Assembly: GCF_014699005.1 (NCBI RefSeq)
Contig: NZ_JACWZY010000013.1
Span: 122,386 to 186,385, forward strand
DNA: 64,000 bases
Direction of reading: 5' to 3'
From: Spirosoma profusum
GTDB taxonomy: Bacteria > Bacteroidota > Bacteroidia > Cytophagales > Spirosomataceae
A program made the position numbers and the translations under genes. The notes under the pieces are model-generated. The model made no database searches and was not told where the DNA came from. It saw only the letters and a program-made list of their open reading frames with translations. Numbering within the stretch: the first letter of the stretch is position 1; each line of letters opens with the position of its first letter. Positions 18,681 through 27,314 of the stretch are shown here, in pieces.

Positions 18681-19583
18681 ATGAAAAAACTGTTGTGTAT
18701 TTGTATCGTTACGTTGTTTACGAGTTCGATAGGTTTTTCCCAGAAAGCAGCCGATCGTAAAGATTGGGTATCGTTGTTCAATGGTAAAGATTTGAGTGGC
18801 TGGGATATTAAAATTGCCGGATTGCCCTTAAATGAAAATTACAAGAACACGTTTCGCGTAGAGAATGGCGTTCTACGTATCACTTACGATCAGTATAAAA
18901 CCTTCGACGGAAAATACGGGCATATCTACTACAACAAACCGTTTTCGTATTACCGGATTCGATATACATATCGTTTTCTGGGCACCCAGACGCCCGGAGG
19001 AGATAGCTGGAACGTCAGAAACAGTGGTATAATGGTGCATTCGCAGTCGGCGGCTAGTTTGTCGCTCGGGCAAACGTTTCCGGTTTCACTGGAAATGCAA
19101 TTACTGGGCGGTTTGGGCAAAGGACCACGTACCACCGGAAATCTTTGTACGCCCGGCACGCAGGTACACATGAACGGTAAACTTCGCCCCGAACATTGCA
19201 CCGACTCGAACTCAAAAACTTACGACGGCGATCAATGGATAACTGCCGAAGCCATTGTTTTTGGCGATTCCCTGATTCATCAGGTCATCAACGGTGATAC
19301 GGTACTGACCTACGAAAAACCGCAGGTGGGTGGTGGCTTTGTCAGTCGTGACCATGACTGGAACGCCGGTCATTTTAGCGCCGAAGCCGCAAACTACTGG
19401 ATAAGCAAGGCAAACACACCGTTAGGGGAGGGTTATATTGCGCTACAGGCCGAAAGCCATCCCATTGATTTTAAGCAGATTGAAATTCTGGAATTGAAAG
19501 GTTGCACTGATCCAAAAGCATCGAATTATAAGTCGTACTACGTTAAATCCGACAATACCAGATGTCAGTACACGAAAAAATAG
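18681..19583 (+). CDS. DUF1080 (3-keto-disaccharide hydrolase-type) exported protein
   Basis: A 300-residue exported protein with a signal peptide (about 1-20, MKKLLCICIVTLFTSSIGFS). The DUF1080 domain occupies about 25-255: WVSLFNGKDLSGWDIKI at the start, NSGIMVHSQ in the middle, IALQAESHPIDFKQIEILEL at the end. This is a concanavalin-like beta-sandwich found in enzymes that act on 3-keto-glycosides and in carbohydrate-binding proteins. The C-terminal tail GCTDPKASNY...DNTRCQY is a small Cys/Asp motif frequent at the end of Bacteroidota secreted proteins. The last 22 bp overlap the next gene. Confidence 0.85.
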   Translation: MKKLLCICIVTLFTSSIGFSQKAADRKDWVSLFNGKDLSGWDIKIAGLPLNENYKNTFRVENGVLRITYDQYKTFDGKYGHIYYNKPFSYYRIRYTYRFLGTQTPGGDSWNVRNSGIMVHSQSAASLSLGQTFPVSLEMQLLGGLGKGPRTTGNLCTPGTQVHMNGKLRPEHCTDSNSKTYDGDQWITAEAIVFGDSLIHQVINGDTVLTYEKPQVGGGFVSRDHDWNAGHFSAEAANYWISKANTPLGEGYIALQAESHPIDFKQIEILELKGCTDPKASNYKSYYVKSDNTRCQYTKK

Positions 19584-20770
19584 ATAGTGCTACGTTGCCC
19601 GCTGTTGAGGCTATAAATCGAATCAATGCCATTGACGTAACACGCGGTCTGGTTATGGTTATCATGGCATTAGACCACGTTCGCGACCTGCTACATATAT
19701 CTGCACTAACACAAGATCCAACCAATCTGGCTAACACCACGCCAGCCATTTTCCTGACTCGTTGGATCACGCATTTATGTGCGCCAACATTCGTCTTTCT
19801 GTCGGGAACGTCGGCTTATTTATCACTGAAGAGACGTAACGACGAGTCGGCAAGGCGGTTTTTGCGGAAGCGTGGCGTTGTGCTTCTGCTGCTTGAATTG
19901 ACGATTATCAATTTTGCTTTCTGGTTCGATATTCATTTCCACTCGTTGATGTTGCAGGTCATTTACGCAATCGGGGGTGGGTTGATCATGTTGTCGTTTA
20001 TGGCCAGATTACCTATTCGATGGATTGGCATTATTGGACTGATTATCGTATTCGGCCATAACATTTTGCAACTGGTGCCGCCGTTCACCAATACGGCAGC
20101 CCGACTGGGATGGTCGTTGTTTTTCCAAACTAATTTTTTTCCGGTGGAGAATAGGTTTGCCTTGCTGGTGGGTTATCCGCTGATTCCCTGGTTGGGAATT
20201 ATGCTGGTTGGTTTTGCGGCTGGTCAATTTATAGACCGCCCCATTAGTCTGCGCAAGCCCTGGCTGCTACGTATTGGTCTGGGATCGCTGGCTTTGTTTC
20301 TGGTGCTACGTTTCCTGAATGTATACGGCGACCCGGCTCCCTGGAGCGTTCAGAAAGACAGTTTGTTTACGTTTCTGTCGTTCATCCGGGTAACGAAATA
20401 CCCGCCTTCGCTGCAATACGATTTGGTGATGCTGGGATTTATGTTCCTGATTTTATGGGCGGCAGACGGAGCCAATAATTTCTTTACTCGCTGGTTATCT
20501 GTTTACGGGCAAGTGCCCATGTTTTACTACGTCCTGCACTGGTATCTCGTCCATCTGTCGATGATAGGCATGAGTCTGTTGCAGGGCTATTCGCTGGCTG
20601 ACATACCCAGTGGCCCAATGAATTTTGGCAGGCCTGATGGCGCGGGTATATCACTGGGGCTGGTATACGTAGTGTGGATCGGCCTGGTGCTAGTACTGTA
20701 TCCTTTGTGTAGATGGTACGGACCTTATAAGGCGGCTCATCCAGAAATAAAATGGCTGCGCTACGTATAA
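19562..20770 (+). CDS. DUF1624 / heparan-alpha-glucosaminide acetyltransferase-like membrane protein
   Basis: A 402-residue integral membrane protein with about ten membrane segments. The N-terminal motif RINAIDVTRGLVMVIMALDH followed by a histidine-containing loop is typical of the DUF1624/YeiB-like acyltransferase group, members of which transfer acetyl groups to sugars across a membrane. The start at 19562 overlaps the 3' end of the DUF1080 gene by 22 bp in another frame, which suggests translational coupling and a shared job. The substrate is unknown. Confidence 0.75.
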   Translation: MSVHEKIDSATLPAVEAINRINAIDVTRGLVMVIMALDHVRDLLHISALTQDPTNLANTTPAIFLTRWITHLCAPTFVFLSGTSAYLSLKRRNDESARRFLRKRGVVLLLLELTIINFAFWFDIHFHSLMLQVIYAIGGGLIMLSFMARLPIRWIGIIGLIIVFGHNILQLVPPFTNTAARLGWSLFFQTNFFPVENRFALLVGYPLIPWLGIMLVGFAAGQFIDRPISLRKPWLLRIGLGSLALFLVLRFLNVYGDPAPWSVQKDSLFTFLSFIRVTKYPPSLQYDLVMLGFMFLILWAADGANNFFTRWLSVYGQVPMFYYVLHWYLVHLSMIGMSLLQGYSLADIPSGPMNFGRPDGAGISLGLVYVVWIGLVLVLYPLCRWYGPYKAAHPEIKWLRYV

Positions 20771-20799
20771 CAGATTAGCTGGAAAGGAGTTTTTAAGAA

Positions 20800-20997
20800 A
20801 TGAAAACTATCTTTCTGATAATAGTTTTCAGTTTGCTGGCAGGCTATGTCGCCGTTGCGTGGTATACTGGAGACTGGAAAGCTTATCAGTGGAATACTGA
20901 TCAATCGGAAGCCGTTAAGTTTATAGGCGGAGCAGTCTTAGTACTACTTTTTATTCTTTTCCGGAAAAAAGTAAACAATTTCTGGCGTGACCGATAA
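20800..20997 (+). CDS. Small two-segment membrane protein, unknown
   Basis: A 65-residue protein with hydrophobic segments at about 1-20 (FLIIVFSLLAGYVAVAWYTG) and 40-57 (FIGGAVLVLLFILF), ending in a basic tail (RKKVNNFWRDR). It starts 29 bp after the DUF1624 gene and has a purine-rich AAGGAG 16 bp before the ATG, so it is probably the last gene of that operon. No family recognised. Confidence 0.55.
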   Translation: MKTIFLIIVFSLLAGYVAVAWYTGDWKAYQWNTDQSEAVKFIGGAVLVLLFILFRKKVNNFWRDR

Positions 20998-21252
20998 ATA
21001 CGACGCTTATAAAATCCTAAACAGTTTTCAGTTCAGGGGTATAATTTGTGAGCGCGCAGCATCAAATCTGATCGATTAGAAACCGGAGGGGTGGATTTAT
21101 AGGCAGCAAAAAACGGGAATAGTTCTCCTGGTAAATCGATTCCAATGCACTTTGTGTAGCTGACTTGTTGGTCTGCACTAACGTATAATTTACCTTTTGT
21201 GCATGTCGCCGAAATCATACATTCAATAATTTCAAGATTTAATACTACTTGA

Positions 21253-21284
21253 TTGTTAAGTAATCAATGCTATGATTATCTTTG
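21253..21284 (+). promoter_or_regulatory. Bacteroidota-type promoter before the gene at 21305
   Basis: TTG at 21253-21255 and TATCTTTG at 21277-21284 are separated by 21 bp and match the -33 TTG and -7 TAnnTTTG elements of the Bacteroidota housekeeping sigma factor. Transcription would start about 21290, so the ATG at 21305 rather than the in-frame ATG at 21272 should be the start of the next gene. Confidence 0.5.
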
Positions 21285-21304
21285 CTTGCAATCAGGTAAA
21301 GCTC

Positions 21305-21853
21305 ATGCTACAAAAACGGGTCTCTATTTGCTTACTGACTCTCCTTTTATGCCACACACTGGCCAGTGCCATTGTGGGTGTAATTGGCTGGTGGCAGGCT
21401 GAGCACGACTTGTCGGAGCGATTGCTGATGTACCGTTCAGTTGATAGTATCGTCGAGTTCCAGATTCCCTTGAAGGATCAAACCGACGGCAAGTCGATCG
21501 CCCGAACGACTGAAGATGGATTTCGGTATCGGGGTCATTATTATAATGTGGTTAGTCTGGAAGTGCAGGGCGATAAGATTCTCATTGCCGGAATCGAAGT
21601 CCCTAATCATTCATTCTGGCAGGATGATCTACTTACTTTTCTCAACGATCACCTTACGACCTCATCCGATACGGGACGTAAAGCCAGCCAGTTGCTGAAG
21701 TTTCTGCTTAAAGAGTACTCACCTGGTTCATCTACTGTACTCCATTTTTTACGTACTGCATGTGGACAATCCGTCAGGATTCCCGATGCCACCTTTACGT
21801 TCTCTACGCGCATTGCGCCAATTCATTCTCCTCCACCCGAACTGGCTGTTTAG
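21305..21853 (+). CDS. Hypothetical exported or membrane-anchored protein
   Basis: 182 residues from the ATG at 21305. An N-terminal hydrophobic segment (about 5-30, VSICLLTLLLCHTLASAIVGV) could be a signal peptide or anchor. The rest is soluble, with FRYRGHYYNVVSLEVQGDKI in the middle and a proline-rich end. The pattern (short exported protein, TM or signal followed by a YRGxYYxVV-like stretch) resembles small hypothetical proteins seen in Cytophagales genomes; no function is known to me. It stands alone behind its own promoter-like element. Confidence 0.6.
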   Translation: MLQKRVSICLLTLLLCHTLASAIVGVIGWWQAEHDLSERLLMYRSVDSIVEFQIPLKDQTDGKSIARTTEDGFRYRGHYYNVVSLEVQGDKILIAGIEVPNHSFWQDDLLTFLNDHLTTSSDTGRKASQLLKFLLKEYSPGSSTVLHFLRTACGQSVRIPDATFTFSTRIAPIHSPPPELAV

Positions 21854-22295
21854 CGGTTCTTTCGACAGAGGTGCATACTGGCTTTAGCTAAAGTAGCTAT
21901 TGGCTGATATAGCTTGTCGAATTCTTCATTTCCTGTAATGATTATTAAGCTGGTCTAATTAACCTGTGCTAAAGCGCTGGGCTTAAAGATCAGTATGAGT
22001 TTACGTCAATTTCTGAGCTGTTACCTTGTATCGATTTTCGATACAGGTGGCTCATGAGGTCTACGTTGGCCTTCGTCTACAGGTAAATGTTTTTCCGCTT
22101 CCCTCTTCCCGGCAATGTTCGCTGAATGTTGGATCGGCTGATTGGCCGCTCTGTTCGGATAGCTATTTGGTACTGTCCGATTTTATTGGACTAGTGACTA
22201 TCAACGTATTTGGTAGCCACTGGCATTATGACCGTTTGCTCGCTTACCTGGCGTTACGCAAATCGTGTATACATCTTATTTACTCAATTACGATA
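21854..22295. other. Gene-free 442-bp stretch
   Basis: An open frame runs from 22026 into the AhpD-like gene, but its first 90 residues have no family resemblance, so I treat it as a chance upstream extension. A short palindrome TTTAGCTAAA lies near 21884. No terminator with a T-run and no RNA gene are visible. Confidence 0.5.
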
Positions 22296-22856
22296 ATGGC
22301 ACATATACAATTGCCTGAAGGATTACCCGGTATCCTGGGGCCAATGGCCTATAGCCCCCAAACAACGAAGCCCCTTAATGAATTAGCTGAAACATTGCTA
22401 CGTACTAACGCCAGCAACTCACTCACTCAGGGCGAACGCGAATTAATTGCTTCCTATACGTCCCGACGAAATGATTGTTTCTTCTGTTCGACAAGTCATG
22501 GTGCAGCCGCCGATTATTTGTTAGGGCGTGACAATCAGGTAGTAGCCCAAACCTGGGAGAATCCTGATGCAGCGCCAATATCGGCCAAAATGAAAGCATT
22601 GCTGAAAATCGCCGATAGTGTTCAGCAGGGCGGCAAGCACGTTACTCCGCAGCAGGTCGACGAGGCTCGTCAACAGGGAGCTACAGATCGAAATATTCAC
22701 GATACAGTACTAATTGCAGCGGCTTTCTGCATGTATAACCGCTACGTAGATGGGCTTGCTACCTGGGCACCGCAGGACCCGGCGGTATATGCCGAAATGG
22801 GGGAAATGCTGGCTACACAAGGGTATGTGTACGTAACGGAAGCTCAGCTCACTTAA
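22296..22856 (+). CDS. AhpD/carboxymuconolactone decarboxylase-like peroxidase-related enzyme
   Basis: 186 residues from the ATG at 22296. It has the AhpD-type redox motif C61-x-x-C64-x-x-x-H68 (CFFCSTSH) preceded by RELIASYTSRRND, and the helical ending YNRYVDGLATWAP typical of the uncharacterised peroxidase-related subgroup. Such proteins use the two cysteines to reduce peroxides or as part of a CO-dehydrogenase-like hydratase fold; the physiological reductant is unknown. The gene is single, flanked downstream by two short hairpins (22863-22883 and 22919-22942). Confidence 0.85.
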   Translation: MAHIQLPEGLPGILGPMAYSPQTTKPLNELAETLLRTNASNSLTQGERELIASYTSRRNDCFFCSTSHGAAADYLLGRDNQVVAQTWENPDAAPISAKMKALLKIADSVQQGGKHVTPQQVDEARQQGATDRNIHDTVLIAAAFCMYNRYVDGLATWAPQDPAVYAEMGEMLATQGYVYVTEAQLT

Positions 22857-22918
22857 GACAAAACCGGACCAATTATTGATCCGGCTGATGAATTTATATT
22901 AGGTTGGTAGTTCGTGTT

Positions 22919-22942
22919 CCTCACCGGTTTATACTGGTGAGG
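22919..22942 (+). terminator. Stem-loop after the AhpD-like gene
   Basis: CCTCACCGG pairs with CTGGTGAGG (9 bp including one G-U) around a TTTATA loop. It lies 63 bp after the stop codon. A weaker hairpin with CCGGA/TCCGG ends sits at 22863-22883. Neither is followed by a T-run, so termination efficiency is uncertain. Confidence 0.45.
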
Positions 22943-23023
22943 ACATCTTCACAAACTTATGACCTAATCACCTTAATCCCTATACCTTACTTATAGAAAG
23001 ATAGTGATTTTAATGGATTTGCT

Positions 23024-23353
23024 ATGAAAACAAATAAATGGAAGATGGCACTGCTGGTTTGGTCAGCAATGTTTCCGTTCAGTACGATAATGACGTATGT
23101 CATGACTCAGTTGCCTTTTACTGCGAACTGGCCATTAGTGGTCCGGACTTTTTGCTTAACCTGCCTGCTGGTACCTTATATGGTTTGTATAGCCCTGCCG
23201 TTTCTGACCAATCGCTTTCAGAAATGGCTGTTAGATAGTCCTCGGGACTCTGTTGGTCAATTAGTTAAGAGTCATAAATCGAGAGCTGGCCGATTGCCCA
23301 AAATCCAGACCCAAACGCATCGAGTTACACGCAAACAATACGTTCTGCAATAG
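23024..23353 (+). CDS. Small membrane protein, DUF2798-like
   Basis: 109 residues with two hydrophobic segments (about 8-27 and 38-63) linked by a short loop (TQLPFTANWP), then a basic cytoplasmic tail. The layout, two helices with a conserved Pro/Asn-Trp turn, resembles DUF2798-type small membrane proteins, whose role is unknown. The next gene begins within 60 bp downstream on the same strand. Confidence 0.55.
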   Translation: MKTNKWKMALLVWSAMFPFSTIMTYVMTQLPFTANWPLVVRTFCLTCLLVPYMVCIALPFLTNRFQKWLLDSPRDSVGQLVKSHKSRAGRLPKIQTQTHRVTRKQYVLQ

Positions 23354-23412
23354 GTATGGAAGAACGTATATATAAAAATTCGGCAATTTATTTAATTAAA
23401 CCAAAACGTAGT

Positions 23413-23664
23413 ATGGAACCTCAAAACGATCAAGTGCTAAACAATCAGGAAAGCATCCTGGCTAATCAGGAGGCCATTCTTAACAACCAGGCGTCAATAC
23501 TTAAAAATCAACAGACTCTGGATTCGATTCTGGCTAATCAGCAGACTATCATTAGCAATCAGGATAATATTCTAGGTAATCAACAGGAAATCCTCAAAAA
23601 CCAACAGACCCTGGATGCAATCTTAGCCAACCAGGAGACAATTCTGAGCCTGCTGAAAAAGTAG
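23413..23664 (+). CDS. Heptad-repeat coiled-coil protein with Asn-Gln in each repeat
   Basis: 83 residues from the ATG at 23413; an earlier in-frame ATG at 23356 would add 19 unremarkable residues. From residue 7 onward almost the whole protein is a 7-residue repeat of the form I-L-x-N-Q-x-x (ILANQEA, ILNNQAS, ILKNQQT, ILANQQT, IISNQDN, ILGNQQE...), with two LDS/LDA hiccups that shift the phase by three. Ile/Leu pairs at a and d would form a regular multi-stranded coiled coil, with Asn-Gln at fixed positions. No signal peptide, so probably cytoplasmic. Function unknown; it may be an oligomerisation scaffold. Confidence 0.65.
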   Translation: MEPQNDQVLNNQESILANQEAILNNQASILKNQQTLDSILANQQTIISNQDNILGNQQEILKNQQTLDAILANQETILSLLKK

Positions 23665-23891
23665 AGGCTCAGATTGCATTATTCGTGCTGGTTATGAATA
23701 CAAAGTAAAATAGGGCTGGTGCTGATCAGTTACCCGTTGGCTTGACCGTAGTTCGACCCTTTGCGACCAAATAGCTGCTCTGTATAGACTGCGTGTGGGT
23801 CTGGACTTATTCGCTTATATAGCCAGTCTACGGCAAGATACAGTGGCTTGATAATCTGTTGTTCTTGATTTTAACCTCATTCAACATCTAT

Positions 23892-24956
23892 ATGTCTTTA
23901 CTACGTACCGAACCCGTTGGTAGCATACCCCGACCCGCTTATCTCCAGCAAGCTATGGCTGCTTTTGCCAACGGTGACATTGCACAAACCGAACTGGACC
24001 GATTAACTGACCAGGCCATTCAGGAGACCATTACGGCTTTTGAAAAAACCGGTTCGCCTGTCATCACCGATGGTGAGCAATCCAAACCTAGTTTTGCTAC
24101 GTATCCAATTGCTGGTTTGGAAGGCTTGCTGCCTAATGGCGTAGTTATTCCATTTGCCGATGGGCACACGCGTCAGTTACCCGTTATCTCCAAAGGGCCT
24201 TTTCGCTACGTACAGTCTGCCGATACGTTCCTAAAACGGGCAAAACGTTATACATCACTTCCTGTAAAACAGGCCGTTATTGCGACTTCGGCCATAAGTT
24301 TACTCTATCCTCAGGGAGGAATTGAGGGATACAGCCAGGAAGCATTTTTAGCGGATCTGGTCAATGAAGCCGAAACGGAAATCAGAAACTGCTTTAATGC
24401 GGGCGCCTACAACGTTCAAATTGATTTCACCGAAGCCCGGCTGGCCCTTAAGTTAGACCCCAGTAAGCAACTGCTACGTGCCTTCATCAATCTGAATAAT
24501 CAGGTGTTGAACCGCTTTAGCCCGGATGAACAAGCCCGGATTGGTGTGCATTCCTGCCCCGGTGGCGACCACGATTCAACCCATAGTGCAGATATCAGCT
24601 ATGATGAACTGCTGCCGCTTCTGTTTGAGTTAAATGCGGGGAATTTTTATCTGGAATATGCTGCCGAAAAAAACAAACAAGGGGTGCTGTCCGCCATTAA
24701 GGAAAGCCTCAAACCGACTCAACGTGTATTTCTGGGCGTGACCAATGTTCTGGACCCTCGGGTTGAAACGGCTCAGGAGATTAGTGAGTTAATTCTGGAA
24801 GCGGCTCAGGTGTTACCGATTCATCAGCTTGGTACCACGGACGATTGCGGTTTCTCGCCGTTTGCCGATGATGTATCCACGGCTCGTGATATCGCTTTCG
24901 CCAAAATAAAAGCCCGGATTGATGGAACGGCGTTGGCTGAAAAGAAGCTTTTGTAA
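23892..24956 (+). CDS. MetE C-terminal-like methyltransferase (cobalamin-independent methionine synthase family)
   Basis: 354 residues from the ATG at 23892 (MSLLRTEPVGSIPRPAYL). Only the catalytic C-terminal half of MetE is represented, as in the short MetE-like proteins. Zinc ligands are suggested by VHSCPGGDHD (His and Cys), LEYAAEKN (Glu) and the late Cys in TTDDCGFSPF. The family transfers methyl groups to thiols such as homocysteine. Short homologues often use donors other than methyl-folate, so the substrate is open. A strong 14-bp hairpin follows the gene. Confidence 0.88.
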   Translation: MSLLRTEPVGSIPRPAYLQQAMAAFANGDIAQTELDRLTDQAIQETITAFEKTGSPVITDGEQSKPSFATYPIAGLEGLLPNGVVIPFADGHTRQLPVISKGPFRYVQSADTFLKRAKRYTSLPVKQAVIATSAISLLYPQGGIEGYSQEAFLADLVNEAETEIRNCFNAGAYNVQIDFTEARLALKLDPSKQLLRAFINLNNQVLNRFSPDEQARIGVHSCPGGDHDSTHSADISYDELLPLLFELNAGNFYLEYAAEKNKQGVLSAIKESLKPTQRVFLGVTNVLDPRVETAQEISELILEAAQVLPIHQLGTTDDCGFSPFADDVSTARDIAFAKIKARIDGTALAEKKLL

Positions 24957-24995
24957 CAACAAATAATGCCCAAAGTACGAACTGGTAAGCGATAC

Positions 24996-25028
24996 TTCAG
25001 GCCACAGCTGGTTTAGCTGTGGCCTGAA
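24996..25028 (+). terminator. 14-bp perfect stem-loop after the MetE-like gene
   Basis: TTCAGGCCACAGCT (24996-25009) pairs perfectly with 25015-25028 around the loop GGTTT, 40 bp after the stop codon. Only TT follows the stem on the + strand. It is the most stable short hairpin in this part of the window and probably marks the transcript end. Confidence 0.65.
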
Positions 25029-25044
25029 TTGTGTATAGGCAATG

Positions 25045-25236
25045 GTCTGAAATCCTGAGTGGTACGTCGGGTAGGCTCGAAAACGTAGTTAATTGTGAGC
25101 ACATCGCCACTCAACACACCCTAGTTTCTTTTTTGCAGCCAGCCAGCCCTACCAGCAGAGCGAATACCAAAGCGGTACTAAATTTTACTAGCAGCATTGG
25201 AATAGTCAATGCTAACTGATTCAGTGGAGTTTCCAT
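25045..25236 (-). pseudogene. Remnant of the lipoprotein gene found intact at 33183-33623
   Basis: Read on the minus strand from the ATG at 25234-25236, this encodes the same signal peptide as the intact gene (MLLVKFSTALVFALLVGLAG with lipobox Cys, then KKET). The central part of the gene is missing and the frame ends at TGA after TRVC. A second frame then gives GVLSGDVLTINY, matching SGDMLTINY near the C-terminus of the intact protein. About 225 bp are therefore deleted. The 149 bp at 25122-25270 differ from 33509-33657 by one base only, so the copy is recent or was homogenised. Confidence 0.88.
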
Positions 25237-25354
25237 GATAGAAGTTGTTTACGTCATTGGTTGATTTTGGATTTTTCAAATTTCTGCCTATCGTGCCGAC
25301 TAAACCTGGCAGTTCGGTTTAGCCCAATAAGCCATTGTTGTATACGTAGTAAAG
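25122..25354. repeat. Duplicated segment, copy A (partner 33509-33893)
   Basis: 25122-25270 matches 33509-33657 with one mismatch. 25271-25354 matches 33808-33893 almost exactly. Between the two blocks copy B has about 150 extra bases. The segment covers the 5' end of a lipoprotein gene on the minus strand and the divergent intergenic region that leads into the fibre-protein gene at 25478. Confidence 0.92.
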
Positions 25355-25477
25355 GTTCTCACCGATGGTTTACTCGGAAGCACCGCTGGTTAAGTTTCAG
25401 TCGTACATAGCCCATTGATGGCCTAGGTTTGGCTGGCTAAACTGCGGATTATTTAACGCTTACTAACTGAACCTCTC

Positions 25478-26965
25478 ATGAAACTATTCTATCTATTTTC
25501 ATTTCTGATTCTGGTGCCAACTGGGCTGTTGGCTCAAAATAACTATGTGGCTATCACTAGCAACTCCTCTACGCCGGGGGACGACAATACGCTGATCGGC
25601 CCTACAGCGGCTAATCTAACGATGACAGGTGGCCATAATGTTATACTCGGACATAATGCAGGTCACACTAACAGCACAGGTGCTGATAATGTCATGCTGG
25701 GGACCAGTGCAGGCTTTAGTAACACGACAGGTTCTGATAACAGCTTTATGGGCTATCAAGCGGGTTATAGTAACAGTAGTGGCAGAGGTAATACCTTTAT
25801 GGGTAGCGATGCAGGGATTTACAATACAATAGGTAATTATAATACGGTGGTAGGTTACAGGTCGGGAGTCGCTAACACGACTGGATCGAACAACGTCTTC
25901 GTTGGTCAGCAAGCAGGCAAGGCTAACACTACCGGCATCGCCAACTTATTCATGGGCTCCTTTGCGGGTGCCAGCAGCAACGGTTCATACAACCTGTTCA
26001 TCGGTAACTCATCGGGCCAGCAAACGACCTCGGGTGGGGGTAACACTTTCATTGGCAATGGCTCAGGCTATGGCAATACCACCGGTCAGAACAATACCTA
26101 TATTGGCAATGGGGCTGGCTTCACCGGCAATGGGGCGGGTCAGAGCAACACCTTCATTGGCCAGAATGCGGGCGTCTCATCGGGTGCCGTGGTTAACAAC
26201 TCAACCGCCATCGGGGCGGGTGCTCAGGTATCGGCCGACAATTCGATTGTCTTGGGTGCTCCCAATCCTGCCTGGAAAGTGGGCATCGGTAACACCGCTC
26301 CCAACAATAAGCTGGAGATTACCCATGGCACCAATGGCCAGTCGGGTCTGCGCTTCACGAACATGAACAACTCCACCCCAGCCGCCATGACCAATCAATA
26401 CAAGTTTCTCTCAGTCAACGAGCAGGGTGACGTAGTGATGGCCAGCATGAATAGTTCGGCTCGGGAGGGCGTAAGCGAAAGCCTGTGGCAGCGGAAAGGT
26501 TCATTTTTGCAAAGTACCCGGAACGAGGCCGTAATTATCGGCAGTAACGTAGCGCGTACGCCATCTGGTTACAAGCTGTTTGTGGAGGAAGGCATTTTGA
26601 CGGAAAAGGTCAAGGTAGCGGTGAACAATACGTCGGACTGGAGTGACTACGTATTCGATGATACGTATCAACTGAAAGGTTTGGCAGAGGTTGAACGCTA
26701 TATCAAACTAAATAAGCATCTGCCGGGCATTCCTTCGGCCAAAGAGATGGTTGAAAAAGGAAACGACCTGCATCAGACCGATACAAAACTGCTGGAGAAA
26801 ATTGAGGAATTAACCCTGTACAGCATTCAACTGGAGAAACAGGCTGTTGCTAAAGATCAACAGTATCAACAGGAGATGAAGAAAATTCAGGCAACCAGTT
26901 TGCAACAACAAAAGCAGATCGATGAGCTCACCAAACTGGTTCTGGAATTAGCTCATAAGAAATGA
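25478..26965 (+). CDS. Surface/tail-fibre-like protein with G-N-rich 16-17-residue repeats and C-terminal coiled coil
   Basis: A 495-residue exported protein. Signal peptide about 1-19 (MKLFYLFSFLILVPTGLLAQ). Residues about 45-260 carry roughly thirteen repeats of the form N-x-F-x-G-x-x-A-G-x-x-N-T-T-G, similar to the YadA-type head and bacteriophage fibre repeats that make a trimeric left-handed beta-roll. Then comes a neck (KVGIGNTAPNNKLEIT), a domain with TEKVKVAVNNTSDWSDYVFD and LNKHLPGIPSAKEMVEKG that is common at the end of Bacteroidota fibre proteins, and a coiled coil (LLEKIEELTLYSIQLEKQ... to the end). It is probably a trimeric surface adhesin. A degenerate copy of its last 40 codons lies at 33893-34016. 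Confidence 0.82.
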   Translation: MKLFYLFSFLILVPTGLLAQNNYVAITSNSSTPGDDNTLIGPTAANLTMTGGHNVILGHNAGHTNSTGADNVMLGTSAGFSNTTGSDNSFMGYQAGYSNSSGRGNTFMGSDAGIYNTIGNYNTVVGYRSGVANTTGSNNVFVGQQAGKANTTGIANLFMGSFAGASSNGSYNLFIGNSSGQQTTSGGGNTFIGNGSGYGNTTGQNNTYIGNGAGFTGNGAGQSNTFIGQNAGVSSGAVVNNSTAIGAGAQVSADNSIVLGAPNPAWKVGIGNTAPNNKLEITHGTNGQSGLRFTNMNNSTPAAMTNQYKFLSVNEQGDVVMASMNSSAREGVSESLWQRKGSFLQSTRNEAVIIGSNVARTPSGYKLFVEEGILTEKVKVAVNNTSDWSDYVFDDTYQLKGLAEVERYIKLNKHLPGIPSAKEMVEKGNDLHQTDTKLLEKIEELTLYSIQLEKQAVAKDQQYQQEMKKIQATSLQQQKQIDELTKLVLELAHKK

Positions 26966-26989
26966 TTCGAAAATTACCTCAACTACTCA

Positions 26990-27017
26990 AGCCTGGCTCC
27001 TCGCCGGGCTTTTTTTT
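26990..27017 (+). terminator. Rho-independent terminator of the fibre gene
   Basis: AGCCTGGC pairs with GCCGGGCT (8 bp with one G-U) around TCCTC and is followed by an eight-base T-run at 27010-27017, 24 bp after the stop codon. A classical intrinsic terminator. Confidence 0.85.
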
Positions 27018-27314
27018 GCTGGAAAAAATCTAAACGGTTTTCCTGTCTGGATGTTGCTTCAGACGTTACGCATGCTTGTTAAGTTGCCAAATCATATGAT
27101 ACCGAATAATTAATTCTCAATCTTTATTATTTACAATAATTCAATTTTATAAGTATTAAATAACAGTAACTTACGTAATGCGATAATATTGTTAATGAAT
27201 GCGACGATAGTGTTAGCACTTCAATGTATTTATATCTTACTTGCTAAACTTTCTTTAATGAGTAAGCGAAATCAATTGCTTTCCTATCCGAAACAACCTT
27301 AACTTCAGCTCCTT
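27018..27314. other. AT-rich intergenic leader of the giant adhesin gene
   Basis: About 300 bp of AT-rich DNA without a convincing reading frame. It must contain the promoter of the 1889-codon gene, since an intrinsic terminator closes the gene before it. I see no clear TAnnTTTG match and no RNA gene. Confidence 0.5.

Noticed and set aside
21033..21218. A minus-strand 61-residue protein between 20997 and 21305
   Set aside because: No family resemblance and no ribosome-binding context; I see nothing else in this gap apart from the promoter at 21253-21284.
22026..22295. A 90-residue N-terminal extension of the AhpD-like protein
   Set aside because: No similarity to the family; the ATG at 22296 gives the usual N-terminus.
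25031..25219. A 62-residue plus-strand protein
   Set aside because: It runs antisense through the lipoprotein pseudogene and the duplicated intergenic segment, with no signal of its own.
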